DNA of 41,955 nt from Saprospirales bacterium (GTDB lineage: Bacteria; Bacteroidota; Bacteroidia; Chitinophagales; Saprospiraceae), in the NCBI GenBank assembly GCA_002698985.1, contig PAAY01000053.1, forward strand, positions 1 through 41,955, written 5' to 3'. Within the stretch, counting starts at the first letter, position 1, and each line of letters begins with the position of its first letter. The notes under the pieces are model-generated. The model was not told where the DNA came from. It searched no databases and was given only the letters and a program-made list of their open reading frames with translations. Positions 18,801 to 28,250 of the stretch are shown in pieces. Made by a program: the position numbers and the translations under genes.

Positions 18801-19531
18801 TTCAAACCGACACAAAGTGGCTTCGCATGTTTTACCGATATCCAGAAAGCCTCTACTGTCTGTCCGGAAAGGGTCCGGCCGCTGGCATCTGTGATCGTTC
18901 CTGAAATGATGACTGGAAGACGCTTTCCGGTTTCTTCAAAATATCGCTCGATGCTGAATATGGCCGCCTTTGCATTGAGCGTGTCAAAAATGGTTTCAAT
19001 CAAGAGTAGGTCCACCCCACCCTCAACCAATCCTTTCACCTGCTCGTAATAGGCTTCCGCAACCTCATCAAAAGTGACAGCCCTGAACCCCGGATCGTTA
19101 ACGTCTGGAGAGAGCGAAAGGGTCTTGTTCATCGGGCCCATTGCTCCTGCCACAAACCTCGGTTTCTGCGGATTGGCGGCTGTAAACTCCTCAGCGGCTT
19201 GCTTCGCAATTTTTGCGGCAGCGAGATTGATCTCATAGGCTAACTCTTCCATTTGATAATCAGCCAATGAGATGGCCTGGGCATTGAAGGTGTTGGTTTC
19301 GATGATATCAGCACCGGCATCCAGGTATTCCTTGTGGATGGCAAAAATGATATCCGGCCGGGTGAGGCATAAAAGATCGTTGTTACCTTTCAGATCGCTC
19401 TCCCAGTTCCTGAACCTTTCTCCCCTGTAATCATCTTCAGAAAGTTTGTACCGCTGAATCATGGTGCCCATTGCACCATCTAGTAAGAGGATTCTTTGCC
19501 TTAGCAGGTCCGTAATGTTGATTTTCTCCAT
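15842..19531 (-). CDS. metH: Cobalamin-dependent methionine synthase
   Basis: 1229 aa, full length, with all four modules. The homocysteine-binding barrel has zinc ligands C245 (GLNCALG) and C308/C309 (GGCCGTTP). The methyltetrahydrofolate domain carries [16 protein letters not shown] and [10 protein letters not shown]. The B12 cap and Rossmann domain have the axial-ligand motif DVHDIGKN (His758), ADKIIKTA and LIGGATTS. The C-terminal reactivation domain carries [12 protein letters not shown]. It transfers methyl from methyl-THF to homocysteine in the cytoplasm. It is monocistronic. I found no cobalamin or SAM riboswitch in the 249 bp upstream, unlike the metB operon. Confidence 0.98.
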   Translation of the reverse strand: MEKINITDLLRQRILLLDGAMGTMIQRYKLSEDDYRGERFRNWESDLKGNNDLLCLTRPDIIFAIHKEYLDAGADIIETNTFNAQAISLADYQMEELAYEINLAAAKIAKQAAEEFTAANPQKPRFVAGAMGPMNKTLSLSPDVNDPGFRAVTFDEVAEAYYEQVKGLVEGGVDLLLIETIFDTLNAKAAIFSIERYFEETGKRLPVIISGTITDASGRTLSGQTVEAFWISVKHAKPLCVGLNCALGAAEMRPHLEALSEIADCFVHAYPNAGLPNEFGEYDQGPHEMCDFMDDFIDSGFVNIIGGCCGTTPDHIRHMAGHLEGKKPRVPAASATYTMLSGLEPLIIRPDSNFVNIGERTNVTGSRKFARLIREDKYQEAVEVARQQVEAGAQIIDVNMDEGLLDSEAAMTRFLNLVMAEPDVARVPVMIDSSRFEVIEAGLKCVQGKCIVNSISLKEGEAAFLEHARTVRKYGAAVVVMAFDEEGQADTTERKVAICKRAYDLLTKEVGFAAEDIIFDPNIFAVATGIEEHNRYAINFIEATRQIKQLCPGAKVSGGVSNLSFSFRGNEVVRKAMHSAFLYHAIQAGMDMGIVNAGMIDIYEDIDKELLVLVEDVLFDRRKDATERLTTFAEGVKGDSAIQEKKQQAWRNGSIQERLTYSLVKGITEFIEQDAEEARLEYGSPLAVIEGPLMDGMNVVGDLFGSGKMFLPQVVKSARVMKRAVAYLQPYLEKEKEQSGADQSKGKVLLATVKGDVHDIGKNIVGVVLACNNYDIIDLGVMVPADKIIKTAVEENVDVIGLSGLITPSLDEMVHVAKEMERQGLKIPLLIGGATTSKTHTAVKISPVCSMPVVHVLDASRSVGVVSALIGSDDDVRENFIQATKDDYARIRTARQRSQSEKQLLPIEEARSNHMKLDWENYTPPKPTLLGERVFDHWDLNELVSYIDWTPFFQAWELKGKYPDILKDAIVGAEAGKLYSEANALLERIVSGNLLTAKAVVGFYECKADGADSATLLNPADGSALDKLHFLRQQSKKASGLPNLSLSDFIAPAASGKSDYIGLFAVSAGFGADELAAEYRAKHDDYHAIMVKVLADRLAEALAERLHEKVRKELWAYSPDEALRNEDLIRESYKGIRPAPGYPACPDHTEKRTIWNLLKVEERTGIRLEESCVMWPAASVSGYYFSHPESKYFTVGKIAKDQVVEYAERKKMSVEEVERWLAPILGYNA

Positions 19532-19780
19532 TGTTTTTAAAATGTATCAGCTAACATCTTCAAATTGACCGGGTTTTATATGGCTTTGCAAAGAAGAGAA
19601 TTTCCTGACTTTTAGCATGCAATCCGCCTGGAATGCGATTTAGCTGACAGGAGACATTAAATAAAGGAGTGCTTACTTGGCAAAGAATATCTTGGAATGT
19701 AGATTTACCCCCCATCAAATTTCCAGATTTAACCCAATCTGCCAATTTTCCATTCAGGAATTTCACTCAATTCAAATTTT

Positions 19781-22700
19781 ATGAACAAAACACACTACTT
19801 CACCCTGCTGTTTTTATGTCTATTCTCGATGGCAACCCATGCCCAGGATCGCATTCCGGTGCTTTTCAAAACAGGAGTTGTCCATTTCGAATCCAATCTA
19901 GATGAACTCATCAAAGCCGGAGACCTGGGCATCGATGCCCGTTTGGGAACAACCGGTTATGCACTGGTTCATTTCGAGAAAATTCCTGACGACGGTCAAT
20001 TGCGAGCATTGAAAGATTTCGGCGTCAACCTGCTCGAGTACATCCCTCACAACACTTATGTGGCTTCCATCCCCGTCAATTTGGAACCAGAGAAGCTCCA
20101 GCCATTCAATGTCGTGGGAGTTTTCGACATTCCGGTTGAGAACAAAATGGATGAAGCCCTCAGAACCCGGGCCATTCCCGGATGGGCGCTTGCTGGCAAC
20201 AAAGTGGAGTCCATCCTGAAGTTCCACAAGAACATTCCGATGGAGCACGCACTCAAGTGGTGCAGAGACAACGGCATCACAGTGCTTAAGCACAACAAGT
20301 ACAACAATTTCATACGGGTGCAATACCCCATTCAGAGAATTGAAGAAATAGCCGCTTTGCCGTGGGTGGCATACCTGGATCTGGTGCCTGGCCCGGATGT
20401 TCCTGACGACACGGGAGGCCGTACCCTCCACCGGTCAAACATCATCGACGTGGATTATGCCGGAGGCCGGCATTACAATGGTGAAGGAGTAAATGTGCTG
20501 GTAAGGGACGATGGTTTCGTTGGGCCGCATATCGACTTCCACGGAAGAATTGACAACTCCTATGTGGAGCCACAAACGGGAACGCACGGCGACGGTGTTG
20601 CCGGAGTTATGGCCGGTGCAGGAAACATTGATCCCAGCATGAAAGGCATGGCCGCCGGCGCTTTTGTTTATGTGGTCAATTACGAAGCGGATTTTCTGGA
20701 TGAAACCATGGACCTGTTTTACGACCACGATGTCATCGTCACAAACTCTTCCTACTCCAACGGCTGCAACGCCGGTTACACAGCCATTACCGAGACCGTT
20801 GATCAACAGCTTTACAACAACCCGACATTGATGCACGTGTTCTCTGCGGGCAATTCAAACAACAACGACTGCGACTACGGTGCAGGCAACCAATGGGGAA
20901 ACATTACCGGAGGTCACAAGATGGCCAAAAACTGTCTCACCACCGCCAATGTCTATGCCGATGCTGAGCTGGTGCCATCCAGTAGCCGGGGCCCCGCATT
21001 TGATGGCAGAACCAAGCCCGACATTGCTGCGCACGGCCAGGGTCAGTGGTCAACTGACGAGAACAACCTTTACATGGAATTTGGTGGAACCTCTGCCGCA
21101 GCGCCCTGCATTGCCGGTGTAATGGCCCAACTCCACCAAGCCTACCGGGAGCTGAATGCTGGTGAAGTTGCAGAAGCTGCACTGCTGAAAACCATCCTGC
21201 TAAACAATGCCAACGACATGGGCAACCGCGGTCCTGATTTCAAATTTGGCTGGGGACTGGTCAATGCTTACCGGGCCGTTTTGGCACTGGAAGAGCACCG
21301 CTACCTGAAATCATCAGTATCCCCCGGCAGCAATGCCCAACATATCCTGAGCATTCCGCAGGGAGTAAAAGAAGCCCGTTTCATGGTGTACTGGATGGAC
21401 CCTGAAGCTACACCCATGACGGCGAAAGCACTCATCAACGACATCGACATCAAGGTGATCGGACCTAATGGAACTGAATACCTCCCCTGGAAACTCGATC
21501 CGACTCCGGATCCGCAAATCCTGGACACCCCCGCCGGAAAAGGCGTGGACTCCCTGAACAACATGGAACAGGTGGCCATCGACAATCCGGCCGCAGGTGA
21601 TTATACTTTGGTCATCAACGGTAAAGAACTGCCTTTTGGCAGCCGGGAATACTATGTGACCTGGGACTTCAGAACCCCCGAAATCAAACTTACCTATCCC
21701 GCAGGTGGTGAATCCTTTGAGCCGGGTGAAACCGTTCGACTGCACTGGGATGCACAGGGAGACGATGGCTTTTTCATCCTGTGGTTGTCAACGGACGATG
21801 GAGCAACCTACAATCCGATCAACTCCATTGAAGGTGACCAACGACTGGTGGAATGGACTGTTCCAGACACGGTAATCACCTCCAAAGCCAGAATGAAAAT
21901 CTCACGGGCCGGCCAGGAAGACGTCACCGAAGTGCCATTTCAAATCATTCCACGACCTCAAAATCTCGAAGTTACCCAGGCTTGTCCGGATTACATCCGC
22001 TACGAATGGGAAGCTGTGGATTTGGGAAGTGCCAGTGCTGATGTTTCGTATGAAATTCTGACCCTCGGAGACAGGTATATGGAGGCAATTGATACGGTAA
22101 CAGGCACCATGTACGACCTTCCAGCCACTGACCAAAACCCACTCAAAGACCACTGGCTTGCAGTGCGAACCCTGGGAGACAACGGTTTGCGCAGCGAAAG
22201 AAGCATTGCTGTTCTTCACAATGACGGTTTGCTCAATTGCACCCAGCAAATTGACCTGGCCCTGTCTGACGTAGAGAATCCCGATGGCACCACCCTATTT
22301 GGTTGTGGGCAGGTGCAAACCGCTGTTTCCATAGAGGTTGCCAACGAAGGATTGCAGGCTCAAAGTGGCTTGTCCGTAGCCTTTCAACTTGACGGGCAGG
22401 CACCTGTTGTAGAGCCTTTGCCCGGAACCCTGGAACCCGGGGAGTCGGTCAGCTATACCTTCAACACGCCTTTGACCATTTCCAATGATGGTACGCATGC
22501 CTTGTCGCTGGCGGTGGTGGCCCCCGACGACCAGGCTGCTTTTAACAACCTTGTAGAAATGGAAATCAATGCCATCATTTATCAAGGCTCAGGTGAACCC
22601 GTTGAGTACCATGAAGGCTTTGAAGGAACAGACTTTCCCCCGCCCTTTTACTTCATCACCAATCCGGACGAATTCATCGGCTGGGAGCGAACTGTCATCA

Positions 22701-23866
22701 CGGGGGTAACCGGTGACACCAGCCAGGTGATGTTTATGAACAACCGTTTTTACAATGCTCCAGGTGAAGAGGACATCTTCCAGGTTGTCCCCATTGACCT
22801 TTCTTCAGGCAACAAACCGCAACTGAGCTTCGACCTTGCCTACACCTACCGCAACAGCTTCACGGACGGTTTGCGGGTGGAGTTGTCAACCGACTGTGGG
22901 GAAACATTTGAAACCATTTACGACAAAAAAGGAGCTCAACTGGCAACTGTGCCTTCGCAAAACGGTTTCTTCGCTCCCTCACAACCGGACCATTGGCGGA
23001 AGGAAAAAATTGACTTGACGGATTACATCGGAAACACCCTGGTGGTCAGGTTCATCAACATCAACGGCCGGGGCAATTCACTGTACCTTGACAACATCAA
23101 TGTCAAAGAGATCACCCCGCCAACGGCAGCGTTCTCCGTTTCTATTGATACCATTTGCCAGGGACAGACCATCACCTTTTACAACAATTCTACCGGGCCT
23201 GACTATGACGTCACCTGGGTGTTCGGCTCAGGGGCAACCCCCAGCACTTCCAACAGCAAGGATTCGGTGGTTGTGACTTACAATGAGATTGGCGAACACA
23301 CAGTCATACTAACGGTGGACAACATTGCCGGTTCCAGCTCTGAAAGTGCCAAAGTCTTTGTGCAACCGCTGCCCGACATTTCTTTTGACTTCACCAACAA
23401 CGATGAAACAGTTTTCTTCGAAAACACCACCTTGTATGGCGACAGCTACATCTGGAATTTTGGTGACGGCGTTTTTGCCCTGACTCAAAACCCCAGCCAC
23501 ACTTTCCCCGCACTCGGTACCTACACGATTACCTTGACAGCCACCAATGATTGTGGAACCACTACTTACACAGAGGACATCACCATCATGCCCACTGCCA
23601 CCACAGACTTGACGCAACGGTTAACGGCGATCGTTACGCCCAACCCCAGCGGAGGTGAATTCAGCCTGACCATCATGGCCGAGCAATCCGAAAAGCTGAA
23701 GGCGACCCTGCTCGACGTAAGGGGAACTGCATTGGTAGAGAAAGACTTCAACACCACCGCAGGAACGACCGTGGTCAGCTTCGACGAAGAATTGCCGGCC
23801 GGAATGTACATCCTGCGGCTGAGCGCCGATGACGCAACCACTGCGCTCAAAGTCCTTGTGAATTAA
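19781..23866 (+). CDS. Secreted subtilisin-like S8 peptidase with PKD domains and T9SS type A sorting domain
   Basis: 1361 aa. A signal peptide (1-22, ending THAQ) is followed by a propeptide-like region to about 220 and the S8 domain (about 230-505). The catalytic triad is D243 (LVRDDGF), H269 (GTHGDGVAG) and S438 (FGGTSAAAP), with the oxyanion region VFSAGNSNNND. Beta-sandwich domains follow: a P/CUB-like region after the catalytic domain, a GESFEPGETVRLHW Ig-like module and a jelly-roll-like stretch around HEGFEGTDFPPPF. Two PKD domains (about 1125-1270) have YIWNFGDG and YTITLTATNDCG. The last 75 aa are a Por-type sorting tail (VTPNPSGGEFSL, PAGMYILRL, KVLVN). Probably a cell-surface or secreted protease. 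All catalytic residues are present. Confidence 0.93.
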   Translation: MNKTHYFTLLFLCLFSMATHAQDRIPVLFKTGVVHFESNLDELIKAGDLGIDARLGTTGYALVHFEKIPDDGQLRALKDFGVNLLEYIPHNTYVASIPVNLEPEKLQPFNVVGVFDIPVENKMDEALRTRAIPGWALAGNKVESILKFHKNIPMEHALKWCRDNGITVLKHNKYNNFIRVQYPIQRIEEIAALPWVAYLDLVPGPDVPDDTGGRTLHRSNIIDVDYAGGRHYNGEGVNVLVRDDGFVGPHIDFHGRIDNSYVEPQTGTHGDGVAGVMAGAGNIDPSMKGMAAGAFVYVVNYEADFLDETMDLFYDHDVIVTNSSYSNGCNAGYTAITETVDQQLYNNPTLMHVFSAGNSNNNDCDYGAGNQWGNITGGHKMAKNCLTTANVYADAELVPSSSRGPAFDGRTKPDIAAHGQGQWSTDENNLYMEFGGTSAAAPCIAGVMAQLHQAYRELNAGEVAEAALLKTILLNNANDMGNRGPDFKFGWGLVNAYRAVLALEEHRYLKSSVSPGSNAQHILSIPQGVKEARFMVYWMDPEATPMTAKALINDIDIKVIGPNGTEYLPWKLDPTPDPQILDTPAGKGVDSLNNMEQVAIDNPAAGDYTLVINGKELPFGSREYYVTWDFRTPEIKLTYPAGGESFEPGETVRLHWDAQGDDGFFILWLSTDDGATYNPINSIEGDQRLVEWTVPDTVITSKARMKISRAGQEDVTEVPFQIIPRPQNLEVTQACPDYIRYEWEAVDLGSASADVSYEILTLGDRYMEAIDTVTGTMYDLPATDQNPLKDHWLAVRTLGDNGLRSERSIAVLHNDGLLNCTQQIDLALSDVENPDGTTLFGCGQVQTAVSIEVANEGLQAQSGLSVAFQLDGQAPVVEPLPGTLEPGESVSYTFNTPLTISNDGTHALSLAVVAPDDQAAFNNLVEMEINAIIYQGSGEPVEYHEGFEGTDFPPPFYFITNPDEFIGWERTVITGVTGDTSQVMFMNNRFYNAPGEEDIFQVVPIDLSSGNKPQLSFDLAYTYRNSFTDGLRVELSTDCGETFETIYDKKGAQLATVPSQNGFFAPSQPDHWRKEKIDLTDYIGNTLVVRFININGRGNSLYLDNINVKEITPPTAAFSVSIDTICQGQTITFYNNSTGPDYDVTWVFGSGATPSTSNSKDSVVVTYNEIGEHTVILTVDNIAGSSSESAKVFVQPLPDISFDFTNNDETVFFENTTLYGDSYIWNFGDGVFALTQNPSHTFPALGTYTITLTATNDCGTTTYTEDITIMPTATTDLTQRLTAIVTPNPSGGEFSLTIMAEQSEKLKATLLDVRGTALVEKDFNTTAGTTVVSFDEELPAGMYILRLSADDATTALKVLVN

Positions 23867-23885
23867 TCAGGAACATGCGAAAATC

Positions 23886-23922
23886 GAAGAGGGGCATGAC
23901 TCAATTGAGACATGCCCCTCTT
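23886..23922. terminator. Bidirectional terminator between subtilase and yceI genes
   Basis: 12-bp perfect stem AAGAGGGGCATG/CATGCCCCTCTT (23886-23897 and 23910-23921) with a 12-nt loop that is itself partly palindromic (TCAATTGA). It lies between two convergent genes, 20 bp after the subtilase stop and 23 bp after the yceI-like gene's stop. T-runs are short on both strands. Confidence 0.8.
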
Positions 23923-23944
23923 TGTGTTCAGTCCAAAGACTTTA

Positions 23945-24547
23945 TTACTTGGTAGCTACCAATTTCACATGAACATCAAATTCATCGTAAATGGTGCGGT
24001 CACCAAGATCGTCGAAGAAACTGCCTGAACCGTAGCGAACATCGAAATCTGCACGGTCAACGGTGATGTCGGCTTCAGCCACCAGTTTTCCACCTTCTTC
24101 GTTGACTTTAGCGAGGAACTTGATCTCCTTCGTGTGGTTCTTGATGGTCAGGTTTCCTACGATCTTGTAATCGCCAGGGGTGCCGCGGGAAATCGCCTTG
24201 GTAATGACAAAAGATGCCGTTGGATGGTTCTCAACATCAAAGAAATCCGCTGACTTGAGGTGACCTTCCAGCTTGGCTTTCATTTTTCCTTCCATATCCG
24301 TGTTGTTGATAGAGGTCATGTCGATAATGAATGATCCCCCGGTCAACTTGCCATCTTGAAATTGAAGATTGCCGGATTTGAGGTTGATTGTTCCCTCGTG
24401 TTCGCCAGTCACTTTATAGGCCTTCCAGGTCAATTGGCTTTGAGCGGTGTCCACCCGGTAAGTTTCGACATTTGCGACAGTGAATGACATGCCCACAAAG
24501 GCTACCGTCAGCATCAAAGCTTGAAAAATAGTGCTTACTTTCATCAT
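23945..24547 (-). CDS. YceI-family periplasmic protein
   Basis: 200 aa with a signal peptide (about 1-25, hydrophobic core FQALMLTVAFVGMSFTV) and a complete YceI lipocalin-like beta-barrel: YRVDTAQSQLTWKAYKV at the start, GGSFIIDMTSI, HLKSADFFDVENHPTASFVI in the middle and KFLAKV...ADITVDRADFDVRYGSG near the end. Family members bind isoprenoid lipids; the ligand here is unknown. The upstream MarR gene on the same strand is a recurrent Bacteroidota partner. A palindrome 36 bp upstream of the start may be its operator. Confidence 0.92.
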   Translation of the reverse strand: MMKVSTIFQALMLTVAFVGMSFTVANVETYRVDTAQSQLTWKAYKVTGEHEGTINLKSGNLQFQDGKLTGGSFIIDMTSINNTDMEGKMKAKLEGHLKSADFFDVENHPTASFVITKAISRGTPGDYKIVGNLTIKNHTKEIKFLAKVNEEGGKLVAEADITVDRADFDVRYGSGSFFDDLGDRTIYDEFDVHVKLVATK

Positions 24548-24580
24548 AGGAGATTAAAATTTAGAGGTTATGGAATTTAA

Positions 24581-24602
24581 TAGTTGTAGCTACATACAAC
24601 AG
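24581..24602 (-). promoter_or_regulatory. Candidate MarR operator upstream of the YceI gene
   Basis: Inverted repeat GTTGTA-GCTACA-TACAAC (24583-24600), with an inner 8-bp palindrome GTAGCTAC, 36 bp upstream of the YceI start codon. Size and symmetry fit MarR-family operators, and a MarR gene lies immediately upstream. The assignment is inference. Confidence 0.45.
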
Positions 24603-24686
24603 GCACCTAAACGCCGCCAGAATGATAGGGTTGAGTTGGCAGAAAAAAATTACAGAGAAAGTACTGTTAAAAATTTGTGAAAGAGA

Positions 24687-25151
24687 TCAGCCCTCTTCGT
24701 TTTCGCGCAATCTATCGAGGAGCTTGTTGACTTCAGATGCCTCATCGGTTGATAGTGCTTGGAAACACTCGTCAATATTTTTCTCAACCACTTCAGAGGC
24801 CGCTTCAAGAACATTGAGTCCCAGTTCGGTAATGTAAACATCCAACTGCCGGGCATCATCAGAGGAAGTGCACTTTTTCACAAGCCCTTTGCTCAACAAT
24901 TTATCCACGAGCCGCGAAGCATTGGAGGTTTTATCAATCATCCTGGCAGTGATTTCCTTGATGCTCAGCGGAAGGGGCCTGCTGCCACGCAAGATCCTCA
25001 ACACGTTGAATTGCTGAGGAGTCAGCTTGAAAGGTTTTAGCCATTGCACCACCTGGAGGTTGAGCCAGGCAGCAGTGTAAAGGATGTTTATGTGGGTTTT
25101 GTGGTAGATGTTTGCGAATGTTTCTTGCTTGATGTCTTTCTCAATGCTCAT
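24687..25151 (-). CDS. MarR-family transcriptional regulator
   Basis: 154 aa. The winged helix-turn-helix spans about 45-115: LTPQQFNVLRILRG, the helix pair SIKEITARMIDKTSNASRLV, then DKLLSKGLVKKCTSSDDARQ with the wing Asp/Arg (DDAR) conserved across MarR. Flanking helices form the dimer domain. It is 139 bp upstream of the YceI gene in the same direction and is the likely regulator of that gene. A perfect 14-bp palindrome AAGCTGCACAGCTT lies at 25166-25179, 15 bp before its start codon, a possible self-control site. Confidence 0.9.
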   Translation of the reverse strand: MSIEKDIKQETFANIYHKTHINILYTAAWLNLQVVQWLKPFKLTPQQFNVLRILRGSRPLPLSIKEITARMIDKTSNASRLVDKLLSKGLVKKCTSSDDARQLDVYITELGLNVLEAASEVVEKNIDECFQALSTDEASEVNKLLDRLRENEEG

Positions 25152-25334
25152 GTAACTGGTTTTTCAAGCTGCACAGCTTCGGGGTAATCCTCCCGTAAAA
25201 GTGGCTTCAATTTGGCTATTATTGCCGCAACTTAACAAAAGGAAATTCAAGATTTGACAATGCAAAAAGTCTTCCTTTTGAAATCAGCGTCACAAATGTA
25301 TTGAAGCTTTAGCTTTTTTAATCAGTCATTTTCA

Positions 25335-26531
25335 ATGTTTTGGGTTGAAGTCATTTTCTGGGTAAGCCTGGGTCTCGTGTTCTACACCCACATCGGGTAT
25401 GGCCTGCTGATCTGGGTGCTCACCCGGATCAAAAAGCTCTTCGTCAAAAATGCTGTCCCTGCTATCCTGCCTGCAGACGAGCTACCTGCCGTGACCTACA
25501 TCGTGGCCGCTTACAACGAAGAGGCCTGGATCAGTGAAAAAATTGAGAATTCACTCCGTTTACAATACCCTTCGGAAAAACTGCTTTTGTGGTTCGTGAC
25601 AGATGGCAGCAATGACAATACTCCCGCCATTGTTGCGGAATATGCCAGTAAAATGCCTGACAGGATCCAACTGTTTCATCAGCCTGAAAGGAGAGGCAAA
25701 ATAGCGGCGGTCGAAAGGGTCATGGAGCAGGTAAGAACACCCGTCACAGTCTTTTCCGACGCAAACACCAAGGTCAATCCCGAAGCCATCCACAACATCG
25801 TCAGGCACTACCGTGATGAAAAGGTGGGCGCCGTGGCCGGTGAAAAACGGATTCACATGGATGCAGCGGAAGAAGCCTCAGCTGCCGGCGAGGGCATTTA
25901 CTGGAAGTATGAATCTTTTCTCAAGCAGCTCGACAACGAGTTCTATTCAACCATTGGCGCAGCCGGTGAGCTGTTCTCCATCCGAACTGAATTGTACAGG
26001 CCGGTTGAGCCGGACACCCTCATCGAAGATTTCGTGATGACCATGCGCATTGCAATGGGTGGTTACAAAATCGCTTATGAGCCCGCAGCCTATGCCGTCG
26101 AAAACGGCAGCGCCTCGGTAAAAGAAGAGCTGAAGCGAAAGGTCAGAATAGCAGCCGGAGCCCTTCAGGCCATTTACCGGCTTAGAGCGCTGCTCAACCC
26201 CTTCAAATACGGCAGGCTTTCATTTCAATACATCTCTCACAGGATGCTCCGCTGGACACTGGCGCCCCTGGCCTTGCCGGTTATATTGATAAGCAACATC
26301 GTTCTTGCCGGGTCTGGGCAGCCCCTTTACCAGGTACTCCTTGGCCTTCAGGTGGCATTCTACCTGCTGGCACTTGCGGGCTGGTTGCTGGAAAAGCGAA
26401 AGGTCAGAATCAAAATCCTGTTCATTCCCTACTATTTTCTGGTAATGAATTATGCCATGTTCGCTGGCGCAATTCGCTTGCTTAAAGGACAGCAAAGTGT
26501 CCTGTGGGAAAAAGCTGCCAGGGCAAAATGA
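25335..26531 (+). CDS. Membrane-bound glycosyltransferase family 2
   Basis: 398 aa. One N-terminal membrane segment (about 5-30) is followed by a GT-A domain (52-260): YIVAAYNEE (55-63), VTDGSNDNT (D90), the DxD-like SDANTKV (D142) and the acidic pair E231-D232 in LIEDFVMTMRIA. Two or three further membrane segments lie at about 307-325, 333-352 and 360-382. The layout resembles hyaluronan/cellulose-synthase-like processive GT2 enzymes, although a clean QxxRW motif is missing (KRKVRIAAG and SHRMLRW are the nearest). Donor and product are unknown; a surface polysaccharide is likely. It is alone on its strand. Confidence 0.88.
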   Translation: MFWVEVIFWVSLGLVFYTHIGYGLLIWVLTRIKKLFVKNAVPAILPADELPAVTYIVAAYNEEAWISEKIENSLRLQYPSEKLLLWFVTDGSNDNTPAIVAEYASKMPDRIQLFHQPERRGKIAAVERVMEQVRTPVTVFSDANTKVNPEAIHNIVRHYRDEKVGAVAGEKRIHMDAAEEASAAGEGIYWKYESFLKQLDNEFYSTIGAAGELFSIRTELYRPVEPDTLIEDFVMTMRIAMGGYKIAYEPAAYAVENGSASVKEELKRKVRIAAGALQAIYRLRALLNPFKYGRLSFQYISHRMLRWTLAPLALPVILISNIVLAGSGQPLYQVLLGLQVAFYLLALAGWLLEKRKVRIKILFIPYYFLVMNYAMFAGAIRLLKGQQSVLWEKAARAK

Positions 26532-26554
26532 AAACGGGTACGCCGTTGGTTGAG

Positions 26555-26581
26555 AGGAGTTAGGGCCTATACCTAACTCCT
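26555..26581. terminator. Hairpin between convergent GT2 and M28 genes
   Basis: 10-bp stem AGGAGTTAGG/CCTAACTCCT with a 7-nt loop, between two convergent stop codons. There is no U-run on either strand, so termination is only suggested by its position. Confidence 0.4.
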
Positions 26582-26616
26582 TCCAAACCAGTTGCATTTT
26601 CGGTGAACGTAATTAT

Positions 26617-28113
26617 TCACTCATCGTTCCCCGGCTCAAACTTGTCACCGGGTGTCCACCAGAGTTTCATTGGAGTATTTGCCAGCAGCTCGGCGGCGCG
26701 GGCATAGGCTTTCCAAAATTTGAACAGGTAATCGTAATCGAGGGTGTCCGGATTATCGGTTACCTGGTGGTAGTATTTCATGATTTCCTGGTCCATTTCC
26801 AGAAAGCCGGGAGAAAAGGTCACGGCGGGGATACCCTTTTGCGCAAAAGAAATGTTGTCGGAACGTTCAAACAGGTTCTGATTCTCAGCGGGATTTTTTG
26901 AAATCTCCAATCCGGTTGCTTTGGCAGCTTCCACAAACAAGGTGTCGGCATTGGTCCTTCCCCAGCCAATCATGGAATAATGGGCCGTCGAGTTGTACCC
27001 TGCCCCGTCGTTGTTCAAGTTGTAAACGGTCTGTTCCAGCGGAAATACAGGATTATCCGCATAGTACTTCGAGCCCAGCAATCCCATCTCCTCACCGGTG
27101 AAAGCAACGAATGCGACTGTCCTTGCCGGCGGTCTGGCCATCAGTTCTTTCGCTGCCGCAATGAGCGATACGACCCCAATCGCATTGTCACGTGCGCCAT
27201 TGAAAATACTGTCAGCTTCGGTATATGCTCCCCCACCCTGTTTGCCGACGCCAACGTGATCGTAATGGGCTGTCAACAACAGTATTTCGTTTTTCAAACT
27301 GTCGTCTGCGCCCGGGATGAACCCAACCACGTTCACCGCTTCTGTGCTGTCCACCTTGAGGCCATCAGTGGAAAGAGATATCGGCAATACATCTCCTCGT
27401 TTCAATTCCAACTGTGCATCTTCATTTTCTTTCAGCCAAATATGAATCAAGTCATCGGTGTACTCAGACGCTTTGCCGACTTCAAGCCGGTCGGAGTTCA
27501 GGAAGCGTTTGACAAAACGCCAGGGCATCCTGAGCCTGTAAAGCTCAACGATGGCGAGTGCGCCTTTTTCCCTGGCAATTTCACGCTTTTGCTTAGTGGC
27601 CCTGAAGGCCTGGAAGGGTTGCGTGTCATCAGGCGTGCCCGGCAAGGCGATGACAACTTTTCCCTCGACATCGAGACCTTCGTAATCATTATAGCCCTGC
27701 TCCTCGTCAACCCAACCCTGGCCGACGAAAACCGCCTCGGCTTGTATGCCTGCCTGTCCACCCCGGATTTGTACAAAGTTGTCACCTACGAGGTAACGGG
27801 TTTCTTCGAGTTCGATTTCACCAGACTGAGCGGGCTTGACCCTAACAAAAGGTATGTGCTGAAAATAACCATCCATGCCGGGGGCAGGGAGCAAGCCAAT
27901 TGCCTTGAATTGCGCAGCGATGTATTCGGCTGCTTTTTGGCCACCGGGCGAAGCGGTCCTGCGGCCCTGCAACTCATCGGATGCCAGGTACCGGAGGTGT
28001 TCTGACAGCTCCTCCTTGTTGAGAACATCTTGTACTTCAAAGGTGATACCTGTCTGAGCATTGGCCAGGTTGCCGAAGAAGAAAAGCAAAAGAATATAGC
28101 CGAATTTTCTCAT
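26617..28113 (-). CDS. Secreted M28-family metallopeptidase with PA domain
   Basis: 498 aa from the ATG at 28113; an in-frame GTG six codons upstream is less likely because the signal peptide (MRKFGYILLLFFFGNLANAQ) starts here. The di-zinc aminopeptidase ligands are visible in order: H/D in TAHYDHVG, D in NGARDNAIG, the catalytic EE in FTGEEMGLLG, D in NNDGAG and a late H in YYHQVTD. A PA-like insert (VGQGWVDEEQGYNDYEGLDV, VVIALPG) lies at about 120-230, before the catalytic half. Members remove N-terminal amino acids from peptides; the substrate is not known. It probably acts in the periplasm or outside the cell. Confidence 0.92.
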   Translation of the reverse strand: MRKFGYILLLFFFGNLANAQTGITFEVQDVLNKEELSEHLRYLASDELQGRRTASPGGQKAAEYIAAQFKAIGLLPAPGMDGYFQHIPFVRVKPAQSGEIELEETRYLVGDNFVQIRGGQAGIQAEAVFVGQGWVDEEQGYNDYEGLDVEGKVVIALPGTPDDTQPFQAFRATKQKREIAREKGALAIVELYRLRMPWRFVKRFLNSDRLEVGKASEYTDDLIHIWLKENEDAQLELKRGDVLPISLSTDGLKVDSTEAVNVVGFIPGADDSLKNEILLLTAHYDHVGVGKQGGGAYTEADSIFNGARDNAIGVVSLIAAAKELMARPPARTVAFVAFTGEEMGLLGSKYYADNPVFPLEQTVYNLNNDGAGYNSTAHYSMIGWGRTNADTLFVEAAKATGLEISKNPAENQNLFERSDNISFAQKGIPAVTFSPGFLEMDQEIMKYYHQVTDNPDTLDYDYLFKFWKAYARAAELLANTPMKLWWTPGDKFEPGNDE

Positions 28114-28250
28114 TTTAGATAAATTGCGCACACAATAGCGATGTGTACAAGTGAAAGGTAAAGTAGATTATCCTGCCCTTCATGCGAGCAAATCGCAAGT
28201 TTAACACCTTTCAATCACAAGCTTTGGCAAAGCCACAACTGTTTGACTAA

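Noticed and set aside
17258-18904. Long plus-strand open frame of 548 codons inside metH
   Set aside because: It lies antisense to the strongly conserved metH frame, its translation is rich in His, Leu and Arg without any domain, and it has no promoter. It is a shadow of metH codon usage.
19532-19780. Riboswitch upstream of metH
   Set aside because: No S-box, cobalamin-box or other conserved motif could be read on the minus strand.
26980-28005. Plus-strand open frame of 341 codons inside the M28 peptidase gene
   Set aside because: Antisense to a gene with intact signal peptide and metal ligands; no recognisable domain.
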